Positions 55,691 through 64,000 of a stretch of DNA of 64,000 nt are shown here, piece by piece; within the stretch, counting starts at the first letter, position 1, and each line of letters opens with the position of its first letter. The stretch is from Tolypeutes matacus (taxonomy: Eukaryota; Chordata; Mammalia; Cingulata; Chlamyphoridae). The stretch lies in NCBI GenBank assembly GCA_026826555.1, contig JAKSZT010054334.1, forward strand, positions 37,054,575 to 37,118,574, in the 5' to 3' direction. A model generated the notes under the pieces. That model searched no databases, had not been told where the DNA came from, and saw only the letters and a list, made by a program, of their open reading frames with translations. A program made the translations under genes and the position numbers.

Positions 55691-56579
55691 ACATTAATTT
55701 TAACCTTACCACTGGCTCCCATTATTATCAACATATTTATTTGCTCAATGTAATCAATTTCTCAAACATTTTCAGTATTTCCTTTGCCCACTACCTACTT
55801 CTCAATGGCTTGCCATCTTAGAAGTCCACCAGACCTTTGTAATTCAAAACCCTCCCAACCATTACTTTTCTTCCTTAGACACCTGGCACATGGCTCACCA
55901 GGCAACCACATAGAACCCCTTCCCTCACATTATCCCACTATCTTGAGTATCAGGCATGGCATCTCACATGCCCACTCAATATTCTGACTTCCTCAAAGAC
56001 TTGAGTCTATGTGTTAGAAGAGGAAGGGAAGGAAGGGATGTAAGTAAAGAGATGGAAAAACAAAGAGAGAAGAAGAGAGAAGATGGTAAGGGTTGTAATT
56101 TTTTCTTACAAAGTAATATGTACAAGAGATGTGCCCTAACTTTAGTCCATCTCTAAATCCCAACTGATTAATGGGGGTTTTCACATTTTTCAATATTTAT
56201 TTTATTTATTCTCTAAACAATTATGAATATCACTTTCTTAAGAGAACATTCATATCCTTATATGTATATAATTATATAGGAACACATTCATAATTTTGAT
56301 ATATTCATATTACTCTTTTCTCTCTCCCCATATATAGGTATGCATACTTACAAATACATTTATACATATTTAAATATAAGGATAAATATATATATATATA
56401 AGCATACATATATATGTACATATACATATGTACATACAAACACATTCATATACATTTAAAAGACTATAAACAATTGAACAAATATTTTAAAGTTTAATTT
56501 GGCAGCACCAATAAAAAATATAATTTGCATACTTATGACTCAAATATTCTTACTTATAAATAAAAAAATATACTCCTTG
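55691..56579. other. Unrecognised sequence, with TA-rich tract
   Basis: Contains short frames at 55,784-56,156 without domain signature and a TA/TACA-rich tract (56,340-56,455). Confidence 0.4.
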
Positions 56580-57780
56580 CAAATACAAAATTATTAAAAC
56601 AGCATCATTATTAATGTTGAAAAATTGGAAATAATCCATTAATAGAGATGGTGAAAGAAATTAGTATATTTATTCTGTGGGTCATTATGATAAAAAGGAG
56701 AAACACTAAATACAAAAGAATTTTTACAGCTAAGAGATTTCAAAATGAGTCAAGAGGTCATCCAAGAGGTTACACTATTCCATGTCTCAGGCAGATCTCA
56801 CTAACTGCCACTGTGGAGAAGAGGGCTCTAAAGCCATCTGGACACTATCAACAAGGCACACAACCCCTTGAAATCACCATCCCGTCGGTAGGCCTTACCT
56901 TGGCATATACAACAACCTATTTCTCCAATATAACAGAGTTAGACTCATTTGTAATTTCTCTACTCATGATTCTTCTGCCTCTTTCATTTGTGCCTATAAT
57001 TAGCACTATACTTATTAATTATATGTCTCAGAGACTTAAATCTTTGGTCTGTTTAAATGTCAATTGAGCCCTGAATCTCAGAAGATTCAGACACTTTCTA
57101 TTGTTATGCAACCAACATTTACTCTCCAATTCATCAAACTTGCCCAAGACAATAAACAAAATGATGATGATGGGCAATGATGATGAAGGGCAAAACCAAA
57201 AGTATCTACAACTGTAAGCAAAACAGTTTCATCCATCTGCCCCATAAGATCTAAACCCCTCTCAATCTGAGGCAGAGTGGACATCAACATCTCAAAATCC
57301 TCAAGGGTGAGGAATGAAGAAACATAAGGGGAGAATATAACCATGGACAAAGTGAGCTTATTAATATTGTAGAAATGGAAGAACATGTAACATTGATATA
57401 GATAGTGGTGACCAGAAGTTCTGAGGGGAGGGGGGGACTAATAAGTGGAAGACAGGGCATTTTTATGGCATTGGAACTAAGTGTAAACTACAATGCAAAC
57501 TATAGACCTTGGTTAGCAGCAATGCTTCAATATCTATTCATCAATTCTAACAAATGTACCTCCCTATAATTGTAAGATGTTATTAGCAGAGGAAGATGTG
57601 GGAGGGGGAGGGGTTTGGGTATATAGGAATCCCTTATACCTTTTGATGTAACTTTTCTGTAGTCTAAAGCTTCTTTAAAAATAAAGTTTACTATATTTAA
57701 AAAAAAAAGAATAAGGTACATCTGTTCTACTACAGAAGAATGAATACAATGTTGTGTTAAGTATAAAAACAAATCACAAA
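56580..57780 (+). mobile_element. Old L1 ORF2 3' end split by a younger L1 insertion
   Basis: Left part (56,580-56,735: TTGAAAAATTGGAAATAATC, TGATAAAAAGGAG) and right part (57,712-57,780: GAATGAATACAATGTTGTGT) are the two sides of the conserved L1 ORF2 C-terminal/3' stretch. Between them sits the sense L1 3' UTR. Confidence 0.5.
56735..57710 (+). mobile_element. L1 3' UTR, type A, sense, with A tail
   Basis: The reverse complement matches 15.05-16.0 and 36.93-37.8 kb block for block. It ends TCTAAAGCTTCTTTAAAAAT, AAAGTTTAC and an A10 tail; the AATAAA signal lies at 57,680. This copy shows the correct direction of the repeat. 5'-truncated. The minus-strand frame 57,087-57,386 and plus frame 56,648-57,067 are not genes. 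Confidence 0.85.
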
Positions 57781-57929
57781 ACCAGTCAAAATATATTCCT
57801 ATAAAGAAGCAATGGTCATATTTATGTGCATATATGTGATGTACATATATCTTTATATCTATATTTTATAGTATTATACATAAATATTCCTATATTTAAA
57901 TTATTTTAAGTGAATAATAGCCATTCATT
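57781..57929. other. AT-rich spacer
   Basis: TA-rich, nothing recognised. Confidence 0.4.
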
Positions 57930-58080
57930 CATTCTTTCTTTTATTTGTTCAGTTACTCATCTGTTATCAAATGCATATTGAGTGTTTGCTCTACCCAATA
58001 TTGGACTATGCTCTAGAGATAAAAAAGGGAAATATTTAAGATAAAAATCAGATGAAGTTCACACAGTGACCCTGATATTT
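57930..58080 (-). mobile_element. L2 3'-end relic, antisense
   Basis: CATTCATTCATTCTTTCTTT, GCATATTGAGTGTTTGCTC and GCTCTAGAGATAAAAAAGGG follow the complement of the L2 3' end. Confidence 0.55.
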
Positions 58081-58179
58081 GAAACCTGGTCTATTAGAGG
58101 CCAAAAAAGCATTGCTTATGCTATTCTCCTATTTTTACTTAGCCTTGAGATCTTTTTAAGACATTGATAAACAGTTTTT

Positions 58180-58240
58180 CCAACATCTAAGCACGATGCC
58201 CAGCACATAGGAAGTATTCAATAAGTGTTTGTCAAAAAAA
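58180..58240 (+). mobile_element. L2/MIR tail relic
   Basis: GATGCCCAGCACATAGGAAG, TATTCAATAAGTGTTTG: the terminal stretch of an ancient LINE2/MIR-type element. Confidence 0.5.
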
Positions 58241-59100
58241 AGTGATATGAATAAAATTAAAATAGTGTTTGTTCTGAATTGCAAATGAATGGATTCCAAG
58301 CTAAAACTGAACACAAATGTGATCTGACCAAAAGGTAACAATAGAAAGTGTCTGATCTTCTATCCTTACCAAACAATCACACATTTAAAATGTTTTCTTT
58401 TTTGAAATTCCATGTCAAATATATTTTCACTAACCCCCACTCTCCTGCTCTAGACTTATTTACATATATAAATTAATTATTATATATGAGATTATAATTG
58501 ACAATTTAAATATTTTCATTCCATTAGAAAAGAAAACCAATAGTTAAATTGGTTACCTTTCATTGAAGAGACTATTTATTTTATGTTTTATTTTATATTT
58601 ATTTATTTTATCTTTACTAACACAATGAATTGCTTAAAGAAAGACATTTTGCTGTTTACAAATGTGTCTTGGTTTGCATACTTGGAATAAAGAACAACCA
58701 ATTTAGTTCTATTGGTCCAAACTTATTGATCACAATCAGAGTTAGTTATTCAGGTATAGTGATCATAAATTATAGCAATAACATTATTTTTTATGATAAT
58801 AAATTACAACTTTAATTAGCAACTCTCTCATGTGATATTTTTTATTAGTTAGGATCACTTCATTGTTATTTAAAGCCCTTATATGCAATCAATACTCTAT
58901 TAAGGTCTCAATCTAATAGTTTGTATGAATCAAAAATTCAAAAGCTGTCCTCAAAGAAAAATCATTATCATCATTATCTTGTTGTTTAATATTTATTGTA
59001 AAATATATTTCTTCACTAACCTTTGACAATATTTATTTGGTTATAAAGTTCTCAGTTAAGATACCTATAGAGAAAAATGAGAAAATTTCCAATTTGTATA
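58241..59100. other. AT-rich sequence, nothing recognised
   Basis: Short frames only. ERVL reverse transcriptase would be expected at its right end but I see no motif. Confidence 0.4.
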
Positions 59101-59129
59101 AGCATGAAAGGTCATTATGCTTACACTGG

Positions 59130-59450
59130 GAATTGCTCCCAGTAGGCAGAGCTTCAAGCAGTGCACCTATTTGTTCATTTTGCTTGGAAGGAGAAATGGC
59201 CAGAAGAGTCTTTGAATACCCATTCATGGGCTCTGGCCAATTACTTGACTGGATGATCAGGGACTTTAAAGGAACATGATTGCAAATTTGGTGACAAAAA
59301 GGTCTGAGGAAGAAGTATGTGGATAGACCTTTCTTAATAGGCAAAAACCCAGGAAGATATTTGTGTCCCATCTGAATGTTCACCAGAGTGTGACTTTAGC
59401 AGATGAGGATTATAATTATCAGTGGAAAGGCTAATTCATTTCATGGATAC
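59130..59450 (+). pseudogene. ERVL RNase H-like remnant
   Basis: Blocks CATTTTGCTTGGAAGGAGAA, TCAGGGACTTTAAAGGAACA and TTTGTGTCCCATCTGAATGT follow the ERVL pol coding order between reverse transcriptase and integrase. Frameshifted. Confidence 0.6.
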
Positions 59451-59499
59451 TAATCAGCCTCTTTCCCCACCCACTCTTATCACTGTCTAATGGGCTCAA

Positions 59500-59862
59500 G
59501 AGCAAAATGTTCCTGGTGGTAGAAATGGAGGTCATGCATGGGATCAGCAACATGGAATTCCACTCACCAAGACTAACATGGCTACAGATAGAATAGCCTC
59601 ACATTCAGTCCCCAGTATAACTGGAATAGAAAGATTTGCCTTCCCTGAATGCAATACTTCTGCCAAAACTACCATCCATGGACTTACAGAATGCCTTATC
59701 CACCATTATGGTGTTCCACACAGCATTGCTTCTAATCAAGGAACCCACTTCCAAGTAAATGAAATGTGGGGATGGGCACATGCTCCTGGAATCACTGGTT
59801 TTACCATGTTCTCCCATCATCCTGAAACAGCAGAATTGATTAAATTGTCAGATGCATACTGA
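59500..59862 (+). pseudogene. ERVL integrase remnant with internal deletion
   Basis: A 94-codon open frame (59,578-59,862) contains the block H-H-Y-G-V-P-H-S-I-A-S-N-Q-G-T-H-F, the integrase segment around the second catalytic Asp, here Asn. The later H-H-P-E-T-A-E-L-I-K block carries Lys where the family has the catalytic Glu, as I recall it. Between about 59,585 and 59,600 the reading jumps from the zinc-binding end to a mid-core segment, so roughly 250-300 bp, including the first catalytic Asp, appear to be deleted. Confidence 0.75.
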
Positions 59863-59899
59863 AGACTCAATTACAGCACCACCTGGGTGGCAATACAAA

Positions 59900-60607
59900 G
59901 CAGGTCTGGGACAACGTTCTCCAAGAAGCTGTTTATGCTCCAAATCAGTGTCCAGTCAACAATGCTGCTTGTCCCACTTTCAGGATTCATGGGTCCAGCA
60001 GTCCAGGGTGGAAATGGGAGTGGTGCCATTCACTATTATCCTTGGTGTTTCACTAGAAAATTTTTGCTTTCTGTTCTTGTGAACTTAAGCTTTGCTGGTC
60101 TACAGGTCTTAGTTCCAAAAGTAGTTCTTCCACTAAGAGACTGATTTCATTGAACTGCAAGTTAAGACTTCCACCTGGCCACTTTAGGCTCCTCATTCCA
60201 CTGAAGCAACAGACAAAGGGATTTACTATACTGGCTGGGATATTGATCCTGACTATCAAGAGAAAATAGGGCTGTTACTACACAATGGAGGTAAAGAAGA
60301 ATTTGCCTAGAATACATGAGATCCCTTAGGGGTTCTCTTAGTACTACCATACCCTGTGATTAAATTCAATGGAAAACTTCAACAGCCCAATAAAGGCAAG
60401 ACTACTCATGGCCCAGACCCTTCAGGAATGAAGGTTTTGGTTATACAACCAGGCAAAGAACCAAGACCAGTTGAGGTGCTTGCTGAGGGTAAAGGGAAAA
60501 TGGAATGGGTATTGGAAGATGGTAGTTATAAATGTGAGCTACAGCCACATGACCAGTTGCAGGAACAGACTATAATAGTTAGGAGGGTATCTTGTTATTA
60601 TTTATGA
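59900..60607 (+). pseudogene. ERVL dUTPase remnant
   Basis: Pieces in several frames: L-V-P-L-S-G-F-M-G-P near 59,960-60,000, then (60,356-60,607, 83 codons) G-P-D-P-S-G-M-K-V and E-V-L-A-E-G-K-G-K-M-E-W. ERVL carries a dUTPase domain between integrase and 3' LTR. Frameshifts at about 60,080 and 60,150. Inactive. Confidence 0.65.
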
Positions 60608-60609
60608 AT

Positions 60610-60907
60610 ATGTTTGTATACATACATAAACCAAAACCTCTGTTTTCTTACCTCTTTTATCCCCTTAACATATATAATTTGTATTAACTTTATGTCATAG
60701 AATTTAAGTTTCAGGATTTCAAGTTCAAAAGTGAATAGTACATAAGAACTTGCATCTTATTTTGAAAAGTGTTAGTACATTTTTTAAATTTTACACAAGG
60801 CAGTTGAATTATGTTATGTGAAAGTATAACTATATTATTGTCTTTATATTGACAATAACTGTGATTTAAGGAGATTTTTATGAGTGTCATGCTGACAAGG
60901 AATGGAC
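60610..60907. other. AT-rich stretch between dUTPase and LTR
   Basis: Expected ERVL sequence here is not recognisable. It may be an unrelated insertion or decay. Confidence 0.35.
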
Positions 60908-61348
60908 TGTGATGGCTAATATCACATGTCAACTTGGCTAGGTTTTAGTACCAGTTGTTTGGTCAAGCAAGCTTTGGCATCATTATTGCTGTGAGGGTAT
61001 TTCATGGATATACATCTTTAGTTGATTGACTCTATGGCTGACTACATATACATATTCAACAAAGGATATTGTCTTCAGGAATTAAAGAAATCTCATCCAA
61101 TTAGTTGAAGGCCATAAAGGGAAAGCTGATGATTTCAGAAGTCAGGAAGAAGAATTTCTACCTCTACATCAGCCAACCAATTTCTCCCAGGGAATTCACT
61201 GCCACCATTGATTTTCAACCTATGGCCTGCACTATGGAATCTGGACTTTTCAGTCCATGAGATCATGTAAGCCAATTCCTCTATCAAATCTCCTAATATT
61301 TATATACATATCCTGTTGGTTCTTTTCTGGAAAACCCTGGTTAATACA
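60908..61348 (+). mobile_element. ERVL 3' LTR (MLT2-like)
   Basis: 441 bp from TGTGATGGCTAATATCACAT to AACCCTGGTTAATACA. Diagnostic blocks: TGTCAACTTGGCTAGG, GTTTGGTCAAGCAAGC, CTCATCCAATTAGTTGAAGG, CATGTAAGCCAATTCCTC and CATATCCTGTTGGTTC. This is the LTR2-type of ERVL. It lies where the 3' LTR of the preceding pol remnant should be. Confidence 0.8.
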
Positions 61349-61479
61349 GTTACATGTACATTTTGAATAACGACAAATGATAATCAAAACACTGCTATGT
61401 TGACAAATATAGTCATGATCGTTATAAAATAAAAATTCATGTTAACAAATCCAAAAGTTAACCATATAGATAAACTTTT

Positions 61480-61738
61480 TTTTTTAACTTATTTATTTTT
61501 TATTGTGAGTAAAAATCAGAATTTTCACAATACATACCAACATTTGCAAAATGATATATAAATATATATGCATATATGTGCATTTGCTTACAAAAATGTT
61601 ATATACACATATTTTAAGAGGTGCTTATATTACCCAAAATATTACACAGAACCCACTGGGATTCCCATGTTGCCCACCTCCCACACCTCCCACCACATCC
61701 CACACAAACATCTCCCACAAGTGTGGCCCACCACCCTC
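61480..61738 (-). mobile_element. L1 3' end insertion, antisense, with 12-bp target duplication
   Basis: 259 bp between identical AGATAAACTTTT copies (61,468-61,479 and 61,739-61,750). It shares with 52,903-53,338 the blocks AAAATGATATATAAATATAT, GCATTTGCTTACAAAAATG and CCACCACATCCCACACAAAC. It carries a slightly longer tail-side part (TTTATTGTGAGTAAAAATCA). The perfect duplication and short T-run fit a moderately recent insertion. Confidence 0.85.
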
Positions 61739-61750
61739 AGATAAACTTTT

Positions 61751-62600
61751 ATACAAGAGTTATTTAGGAGAAATTTATAACCATTGCCATGTCCTGTAGC
61801 CATCTATTTTATCACAGAATTTTCATTGCATCTTTACTTTTCACCTATTTTTTTTTCTTTTTTATGGTTATATGTGCAATATCTTATATTATTATAAACT
61901 CTCACACATATACTGCAGCTTCCTCATTTCACTTCATTTGTTTCTCTACTCTGTTCTAGAATCTATTTTTATTACGGTACAACATGTGTAAAAAAAACTT
62001 TTCAGAATCAAAATAAAGAACAATAAATATAACCGAGGGTTAGAAGGACTACTGGAAATTGCTTAATATAAAAAATTGGAAAGACTCTAGTTGAAAAAAA
62101 ATAAAATATAGAAAAAATCAAGATGAAATCAGAAGTTGTTATTTAGCAAAGAATAATAAAATAGAAACGCATTGCAAAGTAATGCCAGGTGAGTGATACT
62201 AGTTAATGGGACCTGGATGTTAATCAGAAATTCTGAGATTTAATTCAAATTTTATAAGCTGTGTTTTTAAATTCCCAATCACAAAACTGCTACATGTTTT
62301 TATTCAATCAATATGTAAATGCCCAATAATTGCATAAATTGTTAGGAAGCTTTTTTTTTTTTTTTAGATTTAAGAAGAGACCAATTTAAGGGCAGTACAA
62401 GTTATAATACTGCCCAGTAGTTAAATATTTAATGTCATGTGACAGTAACTTAATCAATGTGTTTCCTTGGACAGATTTCTGTATCTTAAAATGAGGAAAT
62501 TTAAAATTAATTACCAGAGTTATTGAGAGTATTAAATGTATATTAATGTGTATTATGGCTTATCATTACTTTTCCTATTGGCTTTATACTTACTTTGTGC
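61751..62600. other. AT-rich sequence, nothing recognised
   Basis: No named repeat or exon. T16 at about 62,350. Confidence 0.4.
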
Positions 62601-62604
62601 CTGA

Positions 62605-62672
62605 GGAACATCAACTCTATCTATTTCCACACTTTTACAGTCAAGCTAATTAAAAATTCTACATGCACAAAG
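62605..62672 (-). mobile_element. Short L1 3' UTR type B piece, antisense
   Basis: CATCAACTCTATCTATTTCC, ACACTTTTACAGTCAAGCTA, ATTAAAAATTCTACATGCAC match 44,668-44,730 of the antisense L1-3 3' UTR in the same orientation. Confidence 0.6.
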
Positions 62673-63030
62673 TAAACTTATTAATATTGTGGGTAATGGA
62701 AGAGCATGTAACATTGCTATTAAGACAGTGGTTACCAGAGGTTCTGAGGGGATCCAAAGGGAATAACAGGTGAAACATAGGGCATTTTTAGGGCATTGGA
62801 ATTAAGCATAAACCATAATGTAAACTATAGGCCTTGGTTAGTTGCAATGCTTTAATATTTATTCAACAATTATAACAAATGTACCACAAAATTGTACAAT
62901 GTTATTAATAAGGGAAGATGTGGGAGGGGGAGGAGGTGGGTTATATGGGAATCCTTTATAATTTCAGTGTAATTTTTCTGTAGTCTAAAAACATCTTTAA
63001 AAATAAAGTTTATTATATTAAAAAATATAA
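62673..63030 (+). mobile_element. L1 3' UTR, type A, sense, with A tail
   Basis: Matches 57,350-57,710: CTTATTAATATTG, GGAAGAGCATGTAACATTGC, GGTTACCAGAGGTTCTGAGG, GGCCTTGGTTAG, AAGATGTGGGAGGGGGAGG, TCTTTAAAAATAAAGTTTAT. It has AATAAA at 62,999. 5'-truncated. Confidence 0.85.
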
Positions 63031-63084
63031 CCAGGGCTATCTTACTTATTTCTTTCTCCCACTGCTCTCAATTAATTCATCTGG

Positions 63085-63575
63085 AAATTCTGTTGGTTCC
63101 TTTTTCAAAATATGTCAAGCAACAGACCACCTTTCACCACCCCATGTATTCTGGTCAAAACCATAATCATTTCTCTTCTGGACTGTAGAATTAGCCCCCT
63201 AAATTCAAATGTGGCTGCCACACTTGTCCCCATACAGTTTATTTTCTAAAGAGTTACCAGAGTAATTTCCTCAAAGTACAAGTCAAGCACATTACTAAAA
63301 TAAAAACCATTAATCCATTATTTCTCTGACATTATGTCTTGCTACTCTCAAAAAACCTTGCTGACTCTACCTTTATTTTTCATAGCATTTTCACATTCCA
63401 AAATACTTGATAATTCATATAATTAATACATTTAGTGTTTATTATGATTTTTCTCACATTAGAAGGAAAGAGCTCCATGAGGAAGGAATCTTTTATTTCT
63501 TCACTGGTATATCCTAGGTACCAAGATTTGTGTCCGGCACATAGTGGGAACATAATATTTGTCAAATGAATAAAT
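63085..63575 (+). mobile_element. L2 3' half
   Basis: L2 order preserved: AGAGTAATTTCCTCAAAG and CAAGTCAAGCACATTACTAA, CTCTGACATTATGTCTTGC, GAGCTCCATGAGGAAGGAAT, GTGTCCGGCACATAGTGGGA, AATATTTGTCAAATGAATAA. About 490 bp, plus strand. Confidence 0.75.
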
Positions 63576-63584
63576 TCTATGCTT

Positions 63585-63760
63585 TCTTTCAGTTGTTTTT
63601 GACAGGGTTGACTGCTCCCACCTTAGAAAATACTCCTCTCTGGCTTCTGTCACAAAAAACAGTTGTGCTTTTTCTCTTGCTCTCTCATTACTCTTGCACC
63701 TCCATCTCCTATCCCAATCTTGAAATTCATTCCAAACCCCTCTTCCATTCTCTCTCTCTG
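63585..63760 (+). mobile_element. Possible L2 reverse-transcriptase scrap
   Basis: TTTTTGACAGGGTTGACTGC, TCCCACCTTAGAAAATACTC and TCTCTGGCTTCTG resemble the CR1/L2 RT block F-D-x-V-D-H-S-x-L. The following text is CT-rich. Weak. Confidence 0.35.
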
Positions 63761-64000
63761 TAATAGTAATTTTAGATAATATAAATCATTCAATGGGTTT
63801 GACTGACACATATATGGTGGCGACCCATATTTATGTAAATATCTCCATCAAAAAAAACTCGATATTTTGTGCCAGACACATGTATCCTACTTTCTACTGC
63901 ACATATTGGTTTGTATAGCAAATCCTCCTTTCTAACTGAACAAAATGTTCCAAATACCATGTCCCTTCTGAAAACCTAGTCATACTAACCTCAACAAATG
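63761..64000. other. Unrecognised sequence at window end
   Basis: No repeat or frame recognised. Confidence 0.35.

Larger units (their letters stand above)
59105..61348 (+). mobile_element. ERVL 3' part: RNase H, integrase, dUTPase, 3' LTR
   Basis: Order on the plus strand: RNase H-like region (59,130-59,450), end of pol linker, integrase (59,500-59,862), dUTPase (about 59,900-60,607), a 300-bp AT-rich stretch, 3' LTR (60,908-61,348). ERVL elements carry a dUTPase at the end of pol and no envelope gene, as here. The 5' LTR, gag and reverse transcriptase are absent. Frames are broken throughout. Confidence 0.75.

Noticed and set aside
59033..59383. A 116-codon minus-strand frame
   Set aside because: Antisense to the ERVL RNase H-like remnant.
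1..64000. CRISPR arrays, operons, phage or bacterial defence systems
   Set aside because: Composition and repeat content are those of a mammalian nuclear genome. The only short tandem arrays are microsatellites and L1 UTR units.

Overview
This window is non-coding mammalian nuclear DNA, AT-rich and dense with repeats. I found no cellular gene, exon series, tRNA, rRNA or CpG island. The longest open frames are transposon proteins, relics of endogenous retroviruses (ERVs), or non-coding shadows. tRNA-derived SINEs of the DAS type, a lineage-typical L1 3' UTR present in many copies, and several mammalian-apparent-LTR (MaLR)-like LTRs not shared with primates point to Xenarthra (sloth, anteater, armadillo). 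The composite SINE at 49.5-50.0 kb looks more like the sloth/anteater form to me, but that is recollection and uncertain. MIR, L2, MLT1 and ERVL relics are the older layer shared by placental mammals.

Layout. 0-9 kb: an L1 3' end at the left edge, an MLT1-type LTR, an old L1 scrap, a microsatellite, L2 and MIR relics. 9.4-14.1 kb: a minus-strand class I ERV remnant (integrase, envelope surface and transmembrane fragments) interrupted by DAS SINEs and a plus-strand LTR. 15-16.6 kb: an antisense L1 3' UTR. 17.9-19.9 kb: a second minus-strand class I ERV remnant with an envelope transmembrane segment. 19.9-30 kb: five LTRs plus LTR fragments, and low-complexity DNA.

31.8-47.9 kb is an almost continuous block of three large minus-strand L1 elements. 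L1-1 has an intact 346-residue ORF1 but has lost the ORF2 endonuclease. L1-2 spans 5' UTR to 3' UTR with many frameshifts. L1-3 has a tandemly repeated 5' UTR, a tandemly repeated 3' UTR and almost no ORF2. A well-bounded solo gammaretrovirus-like LTR with a perfect 5-bp target duplication sits between L1-1 and L1-2.

49-52.1 kb holds the oddest structure: an L1 3' end, a composite SINE, old L2/L1 DNA and an inverted L1 5' UTR, all enclosed by an identical 16-bp direct repeat. 52.9-61.7 kb has two related L1 3'-end insertions with clean target duplications, more LTRs, a DAS SINE and the 3' third of an ERVL element (RNase H-like region, integrase, dUTPase, 3' LTR). 62.6-64 kb has an L1 3' end that may be 5'-inverted, and L2.

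Nothing here forms an operon or pathway. Autonomous L1s supply the machinery that the SINEs depend on, and the ERV pieces are relics. All family names come from motif and sequence recognition, not from a database search.
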